A DNA stretch of 40,307 bases from Candidatus Angelobacter sp. Gp1-AA117 (GTDB lineage: Bacteria; Acidobacteriota; Terriglobia; Terriglobales; Acidobacteriaceae). Each line of letters starts with the position of its first letter. Position 1 is the first letter of the stretch. The notes beneath the pieces are model-generated. The model was not told the origin of the DNA, did no database searches, and saw only the letters and a list, made by a program, of their open reading frames with translations. Position numbers and translations under genes: made by a program. Shown piece by piece: positions 25,216 to 34,637 of this stretch. The DNA lies in contig QHVI01000060.1 in assembly GCA_003223515.1 (NCBI GenBank), positions 1-40,307 on the forward strand, written 5' to 3'.

Positions 25216-25233
25216 GCGGGCCTTCAGGTCCGC
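25216..25233 (+). repeat. Short GC-rich hairpin
   Basis: GCGGGCCTTCAGGTCCGC is self-complementary apart from the centre and one G-U. It stands alone in the gap 25103-25307 and could be a remnant of a hairpin repeat. Confidence 0.4.
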
Positions 25234-25307
25234 ATTACAGCATGTGAAGGTCAAAGGGCTTGAATCCTGCTGAAAAATGCCAAGCCAGAATTTGTGAGAG
25301 GAGAGGC

Positions 25308-25532
25308 TTACTTTATCCCGCCATGATGGCTGCAGGCCCCGCGTCTGGTCTTCGCGTGACTCACGGTTCCATCTTTGCACAGAATACCGGCGGAATTGTC
25401 GGTCTTCTTTGATTTGTGAGTTTTGGTGGAAGAGCTCTTTTTACTCTGTGGGCCGTTGCTGGCGCCGAAAGCAAAAGGCATTCCACACATCAGAACGAGC
25501 GAGAGCAACAGAGTGCAGATTCTCTTTGTCAT
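25308..25532 (-). CDS. Small secreted DUF3761-like protein
   Basis: A 74-aa protein: signal peptide (LLLSLVLMCGMPFAFG), a short Lys/Ser linker, then the motif CKDGTVSHAKTRRGACSHHGGI, which matches the DUF3761 pattern of two Cys and a terminal Cys-Ser-His-His-Gly-Gly. Function is unknown; it may be a small envelope or extracellular peptide. AGAGGT before the ATG at 25532 supports the start. Confidence 0.75.
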   Translation of the reverse strand: MTKRICTLLLSLVLMCGMPFAFGASNGPQSKKSSSTKTHKSKKTDNSAGILCKDGTVSHAKTRRGACSHHGGIK

Positions 25533-25576
25533 TGCAAGTACCTCTTAGGGAAAATTCTACTGAAATGTTGATGAGC

Positions 25577-25740
25577 CGCAAAGAACGCGAAGATACTAAA
25601 CAGTGCTGGATCAAATACACATAAACTACTTTTGCTTCCTCTGCGTCCTTTGCGTCCTCTGCGGTTAAAGTTTTTGGTTGTGGCTTCGCTACGCTGTGTT
25701 GCTATATCCAAAATTCTTGTTTCCTCGGAAGATTCTCCGT
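25577..25740 (+). repeat. R1 repeat block
   Basis: AATACACATAAACTACTTTT leader (about 25614), core units at 25639-25647, 25648-25656 and 25657-25665, TAAA, a tail variant GTGGCTTCGCTACGCTG, then the GCTATATCCAAAATTCTTG module seen also at 12161. The rest of the gap (25741-25978) holds only phrase-like T/C-rich sequence such as CTCTGTGTCTCAGTGTCTCC. Confidence 0.85.
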
Positions 25741-25978
25741 GACCTCGTTTTTTGTTCTTGCTGTGACCAATTTATCTTTAGCTAAAATTAAAGACAATTT
25801 TTGACGCACGAAGATTCATAACCTTTTTGGTTTTCCCTCTGTGTCTCAGTGTCTCCCGTGCCTCCGTGGTGGATTTGCCTTTCGTTTCCTCTGCTTACCC
25901 CTTTCCTCTGTGTTCGCGTTCTGCGAATCTATGCTGCGTTTGTTCTGTGTGGTGTGCGCTCCTTGTTTTTGCAATGCT

Positions 25979-26908
25979 TCAACTTCTCGATCCGGCCGCC
26001 TTTGCGATCCTAGCCACCTTCTTTTGCGCGAACTGGAAGGTATACAGGGGCTTGATGCCTTGCGCGGCCATCAGGATTTCGCGCACGTGGTATGGGTTGG
26101 TCAAACCGGCGAATATGTTCTGAATCACTTCGAATAGGTGCTTGATACCTTGGGCTTCATCAATGTCCATGTCTACCAGGTAATCATTGCCTGTGGTCCC
26201 ATTACGGGAGAAGGTCAACTGGAGATTTCCCTCGGCATCCAGCGTCTTAAAGCTGGCGAACCTTTTATAGGGCGGAATGTCTTTGTGAAGAGAGAAGTCC
26301 GCTGTGCGAAAATCAGCGGATGCCCCGGTTTCTTCCACCAGTGAGGCGTCAATCTTTGCGAATAGCCGGTCTTGGTCCAGTTCAACCATGCTGTGTGAGC
26401 TTAGGAAGTCAAAGCATGTTTTCTGTCCCACTTTGGTTTTGGACGATTTCACGAACAGATTCAGCAACGCGGCTTTCAGCTTGGGCTGCAATGAATTGTA
26501 GAGAGCTTCTCCATTAAGCCTATCTGTGCTATTAAGCATGATGCTGGAAGCATTCAGGAATGTTTGCAGCTTCTGGTCGAGCTGCCTGAAGTCAGGGGCG
26601 GAGATATTGATGACCCGGTCCGCGTCCACGGGAAAGACAATGGATTTTTTTCGAACAACCGTGCCTCCCGGCGGCAACGTGAGAAAAAACTGGATAACCT
26701 GGTAATTCGTGGGAGAAAGCTCAAACCGGTAGACTCCGCCTGGAGCATCCTGAAGGCTGATGGCAACATCGGTCCCGCCATTGAGTGGGATCGTCACTTG
26801 ATAATGGTTGATGTTGTGCTGGTCGAAAATGTCGGCCACCACGCTATGATCATCAAGCCCCTTACCAAGTACATCAACTAACTTAAGACGAATTGTTGTC
26901 TGTGTCAT
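25979..26908 (-). CDS. Unknown protein coupled to the GMC oxidoreductase
   Basis: A 309-aa soluble protein with no signal peptide and no recognised family. The first 100 residues look beta-rich (NHYQVTIPLNGG, GGVYRFELSPTNYQ, GGTVVRKKSIVFPV); the middle is helical (LDQKLQTFLNAS, LYNSLQPKLKAALLNLF); a beta segment TLDAEGNLQLTFSRNG precedes a basic C-terminus. The ribosome site AGGAG overlaps the TAG stop of the GMC gene, and the start is 9 bp downstream, so translation is coupled. Its role is presumably tied to the oxidase, as a partner, chaperone or product-binding protein; that is inference. Confidence 0.7.
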   Translation of the reverse strand: MTQTTIRLKLVDVLGKGLDDHSVVADIFDQHNINHYQVTIPLNGGTDVAISLQDAPGGVYRFELSPTNYQVIQFFLTLPPGGTVVRKKSIVFPVDADRVINISAPDFRQLDQKLQTFLNASSIMLNSTDRLNGEALYNSLQPKLKAALLNLFVKSSKTKVGQKTCFDFLSSHSMVELDQDRLFAKIDASLVEETGASADFRTADFSLHKDIPPYKRFASFKTLDAEGNLQLTFSRNGTTGNDYLVDMDIDEAQGIKHLFEVIQNIFAGLTNPYHVREILMAAQGIKPLYTFQFAQKKVARIAKAAGSRS

Positions 26909-26917
26909 CGGAAACTC

Positions 26918-28771
26918 CTAGTGTCCGGCTCCTACGGCCTTTTCAGCCAGGGCATGAGTAACGGCTTTCAGCGCCTGGGCACAAATCGTGAATGTTGGAT
27001 TGGCGGCCAGCGCCCCCGGAATGGCAGCCCCATCCACCACATATAAACCAGGCAGCACGGCCTTGCTGTTCGCAGGCTGGTCGGCATCAAAGACCTCGCC
27101 GAACTCATTCACCACACCATCCTCATGAGTCGTCCCGATTGGGCAGCCTCCCAGAGGATGGGTGATTACCAGTTTCTTTTTGCCCAGCAACACACCCTGC
27201 CAGCCCGGCAAAGTGATGTATTTCCCTCCCATGGCGGAAGAGAACTCACGCAGCAGTGTCTCAATATCAGCCCAGAGTTTTTGTTGTGCAACAGGCTTCT
27301 CCCAGCCCACATCCACCTGATCCCCTGGGAGAGTGATGCGGCCATTGGCGTCGTCCTGGCTCATTACATTGAAGAAGAAGGTGTCCGCCATCATCTCCGC
27401 TTCTGTCTGGAACTTGGCAGGGTCGGCGGTGTGGGGAATCTCCACTAGACGATCGAAAGGATTGGCTTCGAAAAGCCCTTTCATCAATTGAAAGAAGTTG
27501 GGGCTTGCACCGGCTTTATCAAGAATCTCCAGTCCTTTGGATATGAATTCGGCAAACATCGAGGGAATGGCGCAATCTTCAATCTTGATGAAGCGGCCGT
27601 TGAAGTTCATGGTGACATGCGAGGTATTGATCGGGCCGCGGGTGCTGTAGACGGGCAGCGCCGTGCCATCAGGATTTTTAGTCTTGTACGCAAAGGCCCC
27701 AAAGTCGCCGTTGCTGGAGAATTTGCTGCCCAGAGTGTCACTCAATGGAAGCCGGTTGTCAGCTTGCGACCGCAACAGGATCTCGGTGGAACCTAAGACG
27801 CCGCCCGCCAGAAACACGACTGGTGCAAATTCGCTCTTATGTTTCCCCTTACCTGTGAAGTGGTCTTCGAACCTTACTTCATATCCATTATCTTTTTTCC
27901 CGATGTACAGCACCTTGCTCTTGGGCATAAGCGTGACGCCGGGTTTTTGCAGAACCTTCTTGAAAAGGGTTTTGTTCAGAGTATGGCGGGCCTGGGGCAG
28001 ACAGCCCAGCATGCAGCGGCCCTGCCGTTCGCAATGAGTATGTGCAGGAACAGAATCGCTCTCTTTACCCCGGTGAGCGTCGTAGTCAACCACTGCCAGT
28101 TCCAGCGGTTCCCAGGTCATCGGCACACCCAGTTTCTTTGAGACTTGCTTGGCCGCTGCGCGCAATACGCGGCTGCGATCGAGAAGGATATACGACTCGT
28201 CAGTATCTTTGTCCGTGACGGGATCTACGCCCAGCTTGGCATAGTCAGCCGCGCTCATATCTTTGTTCAGCGGGAACTTGGTCACCACATAATTGAGCCA
28301 GCCGCGATTCGCATTGGCATGATTTCCCGGAGGCCCCTCCATCCATTGCCGGGCAGCAGTAAAATCGGCATCATTCAGGTTCAGGCCGATTCGCTGAAGC
28401 GCCTCGTCTTTGGGACGAATGGTCACGTTTGAGTAGATCAGCGAGCCACCACCAACGCCATTGGCCGTAAGTATGTCCGCCTGATTGAACATAGAATATT
28501 GGTAGAGCCCGTCCCCCTCAAACTGCGTGCGCAGGGCTGCAAAGAAATCCTGCAAGCCTTTGCGATGATCGGGGCGCGGCCAGTACTGGACAGGCATATT
28601 GTGATCTTTAGCCCATTTTCCAAAGGCATCGCCGGTGAGAGGAAGAGGGTCAGGTGAGCGCCAGAACGTGCCGCGCTCCAGCATCAGCACCTTCTTGCCC
28701 TGGGCTACCAACTGGACGGCAGCGATGGTGCCGCCAAACCCTGTACCAATTACGATTGCATCAAATGGCAT
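26918..28771 (-). CDS. GMC-family FAD oxidoreductase, cholesterol-oxidase-like
   Basis: A 617-aa flavoprotein. GTGFGG (9-14) and LERG bind the FAD ADP part; CERQGRCMLGC near the middle and the C-terminal THPLGGC (His538), DGVVNEFGEVF and ALAANPTF (Asn591) form the GMC C-terminal active-site region, with His and Asn as the expected catalytic pair. The closest type is the GMC branch that includes cholesterol oxidases and alcohol dehydrogenases. No Tat or Sec signal is visible. A strong AGGAGGAGG site precedes the ATG at 28771. The downstream unknown gene is translationally coupled. Confidence 0.88.
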   Translation of the reverse strand: MPFDAIVIGTGFGGTIAAVQLVAQGKKVLMLERGTFWRSPDPLPLTGDAFGKWAKDHNMPVQYWPRPDHRKGLQDFFAALRTQFEGDGLYQYSMFNQADILTANGVGGGSLIYSNVTIRPKDEALQRIGLNLNDADFTAARQWMEGPPGNHANANRGWLNYVVTKFPLNKDMSAADYAKLGVDPVTDKDTDESYILLDRSRVLRAAAKQVSKKLGVPMTWEPLELAVVDYDAHRGKESDSVPAHTHCERQGRCMLGCLPQARHTLNKTLFKKVLQKPGVTLMPKSKVLYIGKKDNGYEVRFEDHFTGKGKHKSEFAPVVFLAGGVLGSTEILLRSQADNRLPLSDTLGSKFSSNGDFGAFAYKTKNPDGTALPVYSTRGPINTSHVTMNFNGRFIKIEDCAIPSMFAEFISKGLEILDKAGASPNFFQLMKGLFEANPFDRLVEIPHTADPAKFQTEAEMMADTFFFNVMSQDDANGRITLPGDQVDVGWEKPVAQQKLWADIETLLREFSSAMGGKYITLPGWQGVLLGKKKLVITHPLGGCPIGTTHEDGVVNEFGEVFDADQPANSKAVLPGLYVVDGAAIPGALAANPTFTICAQALKAVTHALAEKAVGAGH

Positions 28772-28969
28772 GTAACCTCCTCCTATGGCCCAATTGTTAG
28801 ATAAGCGGCCTCACTGTACTACTGATTGCCAGGAAATCACAGAAGAATCCCTACTGAGGAAAAACGTCAAATTCGGGCATTCCCCTAAGCGTCACTGTGG
28901 ATAAGTGAAAAATATGGGTTTGCGTTTCAGGAATTATTGGGATGATGCCAATTTATCGAATGAATCTCT

Positions 28970-29728
28970 CTAATAATGGACTAATCGTGGGTTGACCTGG
29001 GCTTTACTGCGGCGCTGGCGGGCTACCTCATACATCACAATGGCCCCAGCCACCGAGACATTCAGGGACGGGACTTTGCCCAGCATGGGGATGGATACCA
29101 GGAAGTCGCATTTCTTGCGTACCTGCTCGTGCAGGCCGTGTCCTTCTGCTCCGAGCACGATGGCGCAATCCATCTTGTAATCGATTTGGTCATAAACTTG
29201 AGAACCGCGCTCGTCCAGGCCGACAGTCCAGACGTTTTTGGACTTTAGGTCTTCGATGGCGCGATTAATGTTGGTGACTTTGGCAATGGGCAGATACTCT
29301 GAGGCTCCGGCAGAGGCTTTTACTACGGTAGAGGTCACTCCCACGGCGCGCCGCTCAGGAATGATGATGCCGTCAGCTCCGGCGCCTTCAGCGGTACGGA
29401 CCAGGGCGCCCAGGTTGTGCGGATCTTCCACCCCATCGAGCACCACCAGGAAATAATACTGGCCGCGCTTGGTAGCGAGCAGGTCGTCAACATCCTGATA
29501 TTGCTTTTCCGCGGTCACGGCCACCACTCCCTGATGGTTGGCTGTTTTGGCCAGACGGGTGAGTTGGTCGCGGGGAATCGTACGGACGGGAATGTCTGCC
29601 GCCCGGCAAAGCTGGTTGATCTTTTCCAGCCGTGAATCACCGCGTCCTGAGGCAACCGCGACGTATTCAAAGGCGCGCCCTCGGGCCGTCAGGGCTTCTT
29701 CCACGGCATGAATGCCAAAGATCAGCAT
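28970..29728 (-). CDS. rlmB: 23S rRNA (guanosine-2251-2'-O)-methyltransferase RlmB
   Basis: A 252-aa SpoU-family methyltransferase. An N-terminal substrate-binding domain (FGIHAVEEAL) precedes the trefoil-knot catalytic domain: motif 1 DPHNLGALVRTAEGAG (Asn105, Arg111), motif 2 VLGAEGHGL (Glu195) and motif 3 IPMLGKVPSLNVSVAGAI (Asn223). It methylates the ribose of a conserved guanosine in the 23S rRNA P-loop using SAM. Related SpoU enzymes such as TrmH-like proteins cannot be wholly excluded. ATG at 29728 starts the family-typical sequence; an upstream in-frame start at 29752 would add 8 residues. Confidence 0.9.
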   Translation of the reverse strand: MLIFGIHAVEEALTARGRAFEYVAVASGRGDSRLEKINQLCRAADIPVRTIPRDQLTRLAKTANHQGVVAVTAEKQYQDVDDLLATKRGQYYFLVVLDGVEDPHNLGALVRTAEGAGADGIIIPERRAVGVTSTVVKASAGASEYLPIAKVTNINRAIEDLKSKNVWTVGLDERGSQVYDQIDYKMDCAIVLGAEGHGLHEQVRKKCDFLVSIPMLGKVPSLNVSVAGAIVMYEVARQRRSKAQVNPRLVHY

Positions 29729-29829
29729 GACTAGAGAGTATAGCGGCATCAAGCAAAAACTTTACCGCTGATCACGCTGATAAACGTCAATCCACTCGCC
29801 AACAGCCAGGAGCCAAAAGCCAAGACCCC

Positions 29830-30630
29830 TCAATATCCTTCAAACAGACTCCACGTCACCATAATACCCAGCACCGCGATCACCATTCCCCCGATTACGT
29901 CTGAAAGGTAATGGTAGTTGTCATAGATGGAACTGATGCAGATCAGAATGAAAAATGGTGTGAGCACCAGTCCCAGACGCGGCAGGTAACGCCAGGCAAA
30001 AAATGTCGAAACAAAGGCTGAAGCTACGTGTCCACTGGGAAAGGCGTTGCCGTGAACGCCGGCATGGTGCTGAATCAGCCGCACCATGGAGTTGAACATC
30101 GCCCCATGAGGAACTTTATCGAGGGCAGCCATGGTGTGATGCGGTCCTTCGGTCGGGAACAACAGATAGATCAGATAAGCGAGGAAATATGTAAAAACCG
30201 TGCTTAGAGTCAGTTCGTAGAAGGCCTGCTTATTCTCCCAGGTATAGAGTTTGCCGCCTGCGATCATGAACATCGCATAATAAGAGAAGTAGCCAATATC
30301 CATGACTTCAGACCAGAAGGGCGAGGCGAAGCTGCTCATCCAGAGATTCGGCGAGCGTCCGAACCAGGTTCTTTCAAGATGGATGAGCCATGAATCCTGC
30401 CAGTGCGGCACAATGGACAGCGAGTATCTGGCGATCTCTTCAAAGCAGAAGATGAACATCAGCACTGGATAGCAGTCGTGAAGAAATCGGGCGAAGCTTG
30501 ATTTCTTGTCCAGTGCGGCTACCAGCAGGATAAAACAGGCAATCCCAATATGAATTTCCAGAACCCGCAAAGAATTTTCAGAAAGCAGGGAAAGCAGGCC
30601 GATGAGGGCAAGATACCCAAGATAAAGCAA
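29830..30630 (-). CDS. PAP2-superfamily membrane phosphatase
   Basis: A membrane protein of at least 266 aa with about six helices. The acid phosphatase motifs are NAFPSGHVAS (about 196) and DNYHYLSDVIGG (about 237), which supply the nucleophilic and general-acid His. The spacing is like inositol-phosphorylceramide-synthase or lipid-phosphatase types acting on lipid or isoprenoid phosphates. Only TTG at 30630 is a usual start codon, but the frame stays open upstream to about 30788 and reads as protein-like (SHFVLQNLVLLTLIKTRIE), so the true start may be a non-standard codon such as CTG near 30700. Confidence 0.8.
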   Translation of the reverse strand: MLYLGYLALIGLLSLLSENSLRVLEIHIGIACFILLVAALDKKSSFARFLHDCYPVLMFIFCFEEIARYSLSIVPHWQDSWLIHLERTWFGRSPNLWMSSFASPFWSEVMDIGYFSYYAMFMIAGGKLYTWENKQAFYELTLSTVFTYFLAYLIYLLFPTEGPHHTMAALDKVPHGAMFNSMVRLIQHHAGVHGNAFPSGHVASAFVSTFFAWRYLPRLGLVLTPFFILICISSIYDNYHYLSDVIGGMVIAVLGIMVTWSLFEGY

Positions 30631-30902
30631 ATCGACAACTGTGAGCGTAAGATGGCGGGTTTCGATGCGCGTTTTGATAAGCGTTAAGAGTACAAGGTTC
30701 TGCAGTACAAAATGCGAGTAAGCACCAAGCTCAGCATCTTGAGTTGCCGTTTTAAGGTAAAAGCATACCCATGGGCTTAATAAATGAGGTAATCACAGAC
30801 CGTCATGCGGGGCAGGGAACAGTGTATTAGTATTGTGCAACTACACTCTCTTTGCTCGAGTGAGCATTTCCATACAGACGGTTTGTGGAGGAGTCATAGA
30901 GC

Positions 30903-31709
30903 TTGCCTCCCAGGGAAAAAAAGAACCTGCCCGTTGTGCTGTCGATAGCGGGCTACGATCCATCTTCTGGAGCGGGAGTTACCGCTGACATCAAGACCAT
31001 TGCCGCCCATGGCTGCTATGCGATCACGTGTATCACGGCCCTGACGGTGCAGTCGACGCGTGGCGTGAAGCGCGTCGAAATGGTAGACAGCAGGATCATC
31101 ACCGAGACCCTCGAAGAACTGATTACCGATTTCAAGGTGGCGGCCGTGCACATTGGCATGCTGGGATCGGCAGAGGCGGTCCGCACCGTGGCTGCTTTTC
31201 TGCGGCGCAACCAGCCTGGAAATGTGGTGCTCGATCCGGTTCTGAAATCCACTTCAGGCGCAGACCTGATCTCGCGGGAAGGCGCGCAGGTGATGAAAGA
31301 CAAGCTTCTGCCGCTGGCAGATGTAATCACTCCGAATATCGACGAAGCCGCCGCGCTCACTGGATTGCCTGTTCACGGTGTCGAAGAGATGCAGATGGCG
31401 GCCGCACAACTGCACAGGATGGGTGCCCGCAACGTGATTGTTACCGGCGGACATCTCTCTCCTCCCATCGACCTGCTCAGCCGGAGTTCAGGCAATGATG
31501 TAAAGATTTTTCAGGGCGAGAAGGTCAGCAGCAGTCACACTCACGGGACTGGATGCGCCTTCGCCTCTGCCCTGGCCTGTAATCTCGCCCACGATCAGAG
31601 CCTGCCGGACGCAACCCGCGACGCTAAACAATACGTCTTCAATGCGCTGAAGAATGCGGTTGCTTTAGGAAAAGGGAAAGGGTCGATCAATCATCTGTAC
31701 CGGAGATAG
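30903..31709 (+). CDS. thiD: Hydroxymethylpyrimidine/phosphomethylpyrimidine kinase ThiD
   Basis: A 268-aa ribokinase-fold kinase. SIAGYDPSSGAGVTADI (14-30) binds the pyrimidine, LDPVLKSTSG and ITPNIDEA are family motifs, and GTGC (215-218) holds the anion hole and catalytic Cys218. It phosphorylates HMP and HMP-P for thiamine synthesis. The start is TTG at 30903 with GGAGGAG upstream. No TPP riboswitch is evident in the 272-bp gap before it, and no other thi gene is adjacent. Divergent from the PAP2 gene. Confidence 0.92.
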   Translation: MPPREKKNLPVVLSIAGYDPSSGAGVTADIKTIAAHGCYAITCITALTVQSTRGVKRVEMVDSRIITETLEELITDFKVAAVHIGMLGSAEAVRTVAAFLRRNQPGNVVLDPVLKSTSGADLISREGAQVMKDKLLPLADVITPNIDEAAALTGLPVHGVEEMQMAAAQLHRMGARNVIVTGGHLSPPIDLLSRSSGNDVKIFQGEKVSSSHTHGTGCAFASALACNLAHDQSLPDATRDAKQYVFNALKNAVALGKGKGSINHLYRR

Positions 31710-31780
31710 ACCTTATTTGTACCGGAGACAGACTTTCTTGCTTTATTCAATTATTTATTGCTATTCAACTATTTCTTGCC

Positions 31781-31857
31781 CTGTCATTCTGAGCTGCGCG
31801 CCTGAAGTGTGGTTGCTTCATAAGAATCTTTGGCGCGCAGCGAAGATTTCTGAGGAA
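31781..31857 (+). repeat. R2 hairpin repeat, copy 2
   Basis: CTGTCATTCTGA at the left, TGAGGAAT at the right. GCTGCGCGCC (31793-31802) pairs perfectly with GGCGCGCAGC (31832-31841). It sits in the thiD/TPR gap, which otherwise shows nothing. Confidence 0.7.
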
Positions 31858-31973
31858 TATTTCCTTTACCATGCAGTATCAGGGAGTTCTCACGAGAATT
31901 GTCGTTGAAACTCCGGCATGCTGAGCCGAATCACTTCGGGACCGTTCGCTGTGCCTTTCCTCGTGCACCACTC

Positions 31974-33266
31974 TTACACCGGCGGTTGCTGCCCCTGTGT
32001 AGACGGCGTTTGCGGCTGCTGGTTCTGCTCGTCTGGTGGAGTCGTTTGCTGCTGCTGTTGTCCACCGCGATCGATCAATTGTGGTCTTTGCTCCTGTTGC
32101 TCCGGAGGAGCAGAATTCTGGTCCGGCTGGTTCAAAAGATCGTTCTGCTGCGTCGTTTTCTTCGGCGCAGGTTTATCGACAACAATGCGATTGTCGCGGG
32201 TGCGCAAAGCGGGTTTGCCGCCGGTGCGCCGTCTTACCTCCGCATCGGCTTGTAAGCGTGCATCCACCAGATCGCTGCTCTGTTGTGCTACCTGGCCCAA
32301 CTGCCGGCCTTCCAGTTCCGGCTTGGTGGAAACTGCCACCTTGTTGGCTGCACGTTCAGCGCTGTGGGCGCGGTCATAGAAGGCTTGCGCCGTCTCGCGG
32401 TCGCCCTCCATCTCTGCCAGGTAACCCATATTGTTCAACGCGAAGGCATTTTCCGGATCAAGCTTGAAAGCCTGCTGGAAATAGTCACGTGCTGCCTTGC
32501 GGTCATTGCGATTCATGGCCGAGACACCCCGCAGGTTGAGGCGCGCCACCTTTGCCCCATTGTCTTCTGATCTTTCCAGCTCTTTACGGGTCTTATCAGC
32601 GTTGCGTGCGGCAACTTCACTGATGGGGCGTCCGCGCCAATCCTTGTTGAGCGTGACCACCACAGCCTCACGCGAGCCGCTCATCGCCGACTGGTTGTAA
32701 TAGCGTACAGCGTCTTCCAGTTCGCCTTCTTTTTCTTTGGCAAAACCTATGTTGTTTAGCGTAAATGGATTACGCGGATCGAGCTTCAATGCCTTCTGCA
32801 GGATCAGGTCGGCCTCAGGCGCGCGGTCTTTGGCCAGCAGGGTGATGGCCTCGCTATTCATCTCGTTTACTTTGAGGGGACCTTCCTCTGTATGTCCCGC
32901 AATTTTGGCTACGGCCTGCCCCTTGGCTTCGTCGGAAGTGGATTTATCGATCACTGCATCGGAGGTGTTGGCTTGGGCCTGATCGTAGTAACGCTGGGCG
33001 CGGTCCATGTCACCTTCAAGCTCTGAAACATACCCGAGATTATTGAGGGTGAAAGGATCGTTCGTGTCGATCAGGTACGCCTTATAGAAGAGTCTCTTGG
33101 CCTTCTCAATATTTTGCTTTTTGAGAGCGTCTACGCCGTCCCGGTTGAGTTGCTGGACGGGAGTGAACTTGCTTTTCTTCGGCAACGGGATGCGCAATTC
33201 CTGGGCCTGAAGACCTGAAAACGAGAGCAGGCACAACGCCAGTATGGGGAACAATATACGACGCAT
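31974..33266 (-). CDS. Secreted TPR-repeat protein with Gln/Pro-rich tail
   Basis: A 430-aa exported protein. After a signal peptide (cut near LQAQ), three homologous TPR blocks carry NPFTLNN-type helices (DPFTLNNLGY, NPFTLNNIGF, NAFALNNMGY), each preceded by a KA(K/L) loading helix and followed by a D-A-V/A-Q-x-Y-Y helix. The last 80 residues are Gln/Pro-rich and disordered. TPRs bind protein partners, here presumably in the periplasm. ATG at 33266 is chosen for the signal peptide. It is divergent from the DUF5666-like gene, with 143 bp between starts. Confidence 0.8.
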   Translation of the reverse strand: MRRILFPILALCLLSFSGLQAQELRIPLPKKSKFTPVQQLNRDGVDALKKQNIEKAKRLFYKAYLIDTNDPFTLNNLGYVSELEGDMDRAQRYYDQAQANTSDAVIDKSTSDEAKGQAVAKIAGHTEEGPLKVNEMNSEAITLLAKDRAPEADLILQKALKLDPRNPFTLNNIGFAKEKEGELEDAVRYYNQSAMSGSREAVVVTLNKDWRGRPISEVAARNADKTRKELERSEDNGAKVARLNLRGVSAMNRNDRKAARDYFQQAFKLDPENAFALNNMGYLAEMEGDRETAQAFYDRAHSAERAANKVAVSTKPELEGRQLGQVAQQSSDLVDARLQADAEVRRRTGGKPALRTRDNRIVVDKPAPKKTTQQNDLLNQPDQNSAPPEQQEQRPQLIDRGGQQQQQTTPPDEQNQQPQTPSTQGQQPPV

Positions 33267-33409
33267 GAGTTGTCTTAATCCTCGCAGGGCAGAAGCTCTG
33301 CTTTGGAGTTGGATGGCTTTTGTCCTCATTAGGTTGGGCTTCTTGTTTCCTTAGCATTGCTTGCCATCTAAGCTGCTGCTCTTCGCATCCAACTGCTTGG
33401 TTAGGACTT

Positions 33410-34579
33410 ATGAAGCGTTCCCCACTTTTCATCAGCTCATTCCTATTGCTTTCCGCTGTACTGGTGTGTGCGCAGACCAATCCCGCAACACCGAAACCTG
33501 GTTCAGGAGTGCCGGAAACTCCGGTCCCGAGTACACAAACGAGCACTCCGGCCCCGAATGCCGCTTCCACCAATGCCGCGCCGGCCACGCAGACTCCCCC
33601 AAATACACCCGCCGTGGCCCCTACTCCGGCCCAGGCTCCGAGTGCGCCTTCCGGCTCCAAAGCGACTCCGCCGCCGGGAATCACCTCTGCGCCGCCGGGA
33701 ACGGCAGCCAAGCCGGTTGAACCGTCAGAGAACGTCGAACCGATGCAGCCGAAGACTGAAATCTTCGACAGCTCCGCTACCTCTTCAGGAGTGCTGACCA
33801 CCGACGGACACGACCCCGTTCTCGATCCTCCGCCATTGCCGGGCGGTCTGACTACTCTGGTAGGCGGAACAGTGTCTGGCGTGGATCACATCCGCAATCG
33901 CATGACCATGGTGGTATTCGGCGGCGGACACTGGAAGATCGGCTTTGACGAGCGTACCCACATCTTCCGCAATGGAGCGGAGACCACGCAGCTTGCCATT
34001 AAGAAAGGCGAGCGGGTTTACGTGGATACCATGCTCGACAAAAAGAACCACGAAATATTTGCCCGTAACATCCGGCTGGGCGTGGCTGCTCTCCCCGCAA
34101 ATGCTGATGGGCAGATTGTGGATATTGACCTGAAGCACCAGCGGGTCACGCTGCGCGATCAGATTGATTCTGTGCCGGTGCATTTCAGCATAGACAATCA
34201 GACCAAGTTCAATCACGGAAGCAACTCTGCTTCACTGGGCGAGTTAAAGCCCGGTGCGCTTGTGCATGTGAAGTTTTCCCCTGAAAGCCCCAACCGCGGA
34301 CTGGCGCGCGAGATTTCGATCATTGCTGCGCCCGGCTCGCAATTTACTTATGTAGGCAAGATCACGCATCTTGATCTGCGTAAGGGAGTGATGGCTATTC
34401 AGAACGTGATCGATGACAAGAACTACGAGGTTAACTTCAACCCCAATCAACTCAAGGATGTGAGAGACCAACTGGCCGTAGGGACTGACGTGAGGATCGT
34501 GGCCGTATTCGAAGGCACGCGCTACACGGCACAGTCGATCATAGTGACCAAAGAGCCGGAACCCTCAGAAAAGCAATAA
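33410..34579 (+). CDS. Secreted DUF5666-like protein
   Basis: A 389-aa protein with a signal peptide (cut near VCAQ), a Pro/Thr/Ala-rich linker (about 25-125) and tandem beta-barrel modules of the DUF5666 type: each has a G-x-V/I-x-x-I-D/D-H-x-x-x-x-x-V start, a T-x-F/I-x-N/G segment, and a KPGALVHV / KKGERVYV-type strand followed by an A-R-x-I element. Three modules can be seen at roughly 145-225, 226-305 and 310-380. Function is unknown; the fold suggests an envelope-located binding protein. ATG at 33410. Confidence 0.75.
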   Translation: MKRSPLFISSFLLLSAVLVCAQTNPATPKPGSGVPETPVPSTQTSTPAPNAASTNAAPATQTPPNTPAVAPTPAQAPSAPSGSKATPPPGITSAPPGTAAKPVEPSENVEPMQPKTEIFDSSATSSGVLTTDGHDPVLDPPPLPGGLTTLVGGTVSGVDHIRNRMTMVVFGGGHWKIGFDERTHIFRNGAETTQLAIKKGERVYVDTMLDKKNHEIFARNIRLGVAALPANADGQIVDIDLKHQRVTLRDQIDSVPVHFSIDNQTKFNHGSNSASLGELKPGALVHVKFSPESPNRGLAREISIIAAPGSQFTYVGKITHLDLRKGVMAIQNVIDDKNYEVNFNPNQLKDVRDQLAVGTDVRIVAVFEGTRYTAQSIIVTKEPEPSEKQ

Positions 34580-34637
34580 TTTGGAAACCCGCTCAGAGCA
34601 TTTTAGGTTGAGGTGTAGGGAATTCACTCACCCCCCT

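Noticed and set aside
30631-30902. TPP riboswitch before thiD
   Set aside because: The thi-box words were not found in the gap.
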